Part shown: one piece after another, positions 63,695-64,000 of the stretch
Layout: each line of letters begins with the position of its first letter
Position numbering within the stretch: the first letter of the stretch is position 1
Translations under genes and position numbers: made by a program
Notes under the pieces: model-generated
Told to the model about the DNA's origin: nothing
The model's input: the letters and a program-made list of their open reading frames with translations, nothing else
The model's database searches: none
Assembly: GCF_014641945.1 (NCBI RefSeq)
Contig: NZ_BMIJ01000006.1
Coordinates: 62,001-126,000 of the forward strand
Source: Marinobacterium zhoushanense
Lineage (GTDB): Bacteria > Pseudomonadota > Gammaproteobacteria > Pseudomonadales > Balneatricaceae
DNA: 64,000 nt
Reading direction: 5' to 3'

Positions 63695-64000
63695 ATGTCC
63701 TATCTGAAGCTCGGGTTCAAACAGAATCTGCTACTCGTGGTTATTCTCACGATTCTCGGTTTCGCGGCTCTCGTTACACTTTCGATAACCTCTCTCAATA
63801 AACAGAGCACGGCGGCCGAACAGGTCGATCTGCTCGGGCGCTGGGTTATCGATCTGAGTAATCTCAAATCCGAGGTTTCCAACGTTTCGCGCCTGGATGG
63901 CGAGCGCGCGGTCGGTGCGCTTGCATCCTTGCAGGAGCAGCAGGCGGGGGTGCTCAACACGCTGGTTGAGCAAGGAATGGATAAGGCTGAGACCTTGCAG
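63695..64000 (+). CDS. Membrane sensory protein, N-terminal part (possible chemoreceptor)
   Basis: Runs off the window: 102 codons from ATG 63695, with AAGGGA upstream. The N-terminus is short and basic (SYLKLGFKQN), followed by one membrane helix (LLLVVILTILGFAALVTLSI, about 11-30), then an extracytoplasmic helical segment rich in Glu/Gln (STAAEQVDLLGRW). This is the usual start of methyl-accepting chemotaxis proteins with a four-helix ligand domain, but the signalling domain lies outside the window, so a histidine kinase or cyclase is also possible. Confidence 0.75.
   Translation, partial: MSYLKLGFKQNLLLVVILTILGFAALVTLSITSLNKQSTAAEQVDLLGRWVIDLSNLKSEVSNVSRLDGERAVGALASLQEQQAGVLNTLVEQGMDKAETLQ

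Noticed and set aside
1..64000. CRISPR arrays, insertion sequences, prophage or toxin-antitoxin genes
   Set aside because: No regular spaced repeats, transposase, integrase or phage structural motifs were seen on either strand.

Overview
The window reads as a chromosome segment of a marine-type gammaproteobacterium, most like the Oceanospirillales/Pseudomonadales side of the class. This rests on gene content and protein similarity by eye: class Ia ribonucleotide reductase with E. coli-like residue numbering, a complete Rnf electron-transport operon next to nth, Pseudomonas-style sulfite reductase with a DUF934 partner, an NhaD-type sodium antiporter, and several diguanylate cyclase-like genes. 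The DNA is GC-rich with a few AT-rich intergenic gaps. I see no rRNA, recognisable tRNA, CRISPR array, insertion sequence or prophage gene, so this is mostly core genome.

Layout. 1-4110: nrdA-nrdB-ferredoxin (deoxyribonucleotide synthesis) behind a promoter carrying two NrdR boxes, ended by a hairpin terminator. 4111-4797: an unusually long empty gap between convergent genes. 4798-13538 (minus): rnfABCDGE, then a receiver-CheC protein and a PAS-GGDEF protein inserted before nth. 13700-24126: assimilatory sulfate reduction (cysDN on minus; TauE/SafE permease, cysI, DUF934, cysH and siroheme synthase cysG on plus) with an unknown periplasmic protein between cysH and cysG. 24142-29552: nhaD, trmN6, a GIY-YIG protein, deaD and a YfcG-type GST. 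29569-37818: a mixed block with Smr, a degenerate GGDEF protein overlapping tmcA, a MOSC protein, a TPR-methyltransferase, a CigR-like secreted protein and ybaK. 37910-42334: a degenerate GlrR-like regulator, dodecin, a lipoprotein, and a J-domain/VWA pair. 42408-47972 (minus): an OlsF-like acyltransferase, a 58-residue small protein, a HopJ-family protein, panE and metG. 48117-57456 (plus): an HDOD protein, trmA, a lplT-aas fusion, apbC, dcd and two uncharacterised genes, one an internal duplication. 57494-61251 (minus): aminotransferase, GGDEF cyclase and TolC, the last two translationally coupled. 61500-64000: uvrB and the start of a membrane sensory protein with a structured leader.

How genes work together. 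CysD/CysN activate sulfate to APS; the CysH here is the iron-sulfur-free type expected to use PAPS; CysI reduces sulfite using siroheme from CysG. The only trace of an APS kinase is a CysN tail that lacks the P-loop, so a working CysC should lie elsewhere. Rnf exchanges electrons between ferredoxin and NAD with ion pumping, and NhaD exchanges Na+ for H+. Cyclic-di-GMP signalling recurs at three places: inside the rnf-nth locus, upstream of tmcA (a likely receptor-type domain), and coupled to tolC.

The most unusual items are a 56-nt three-way-junction element upstream of nhaD, a multi-hairpin leader before the last gene, the roughly 690-bp convergent gap with DnaA-box-like words, the degenerate GlrR and GGDEF proteins, and the signalling pair between rnfE and nth.
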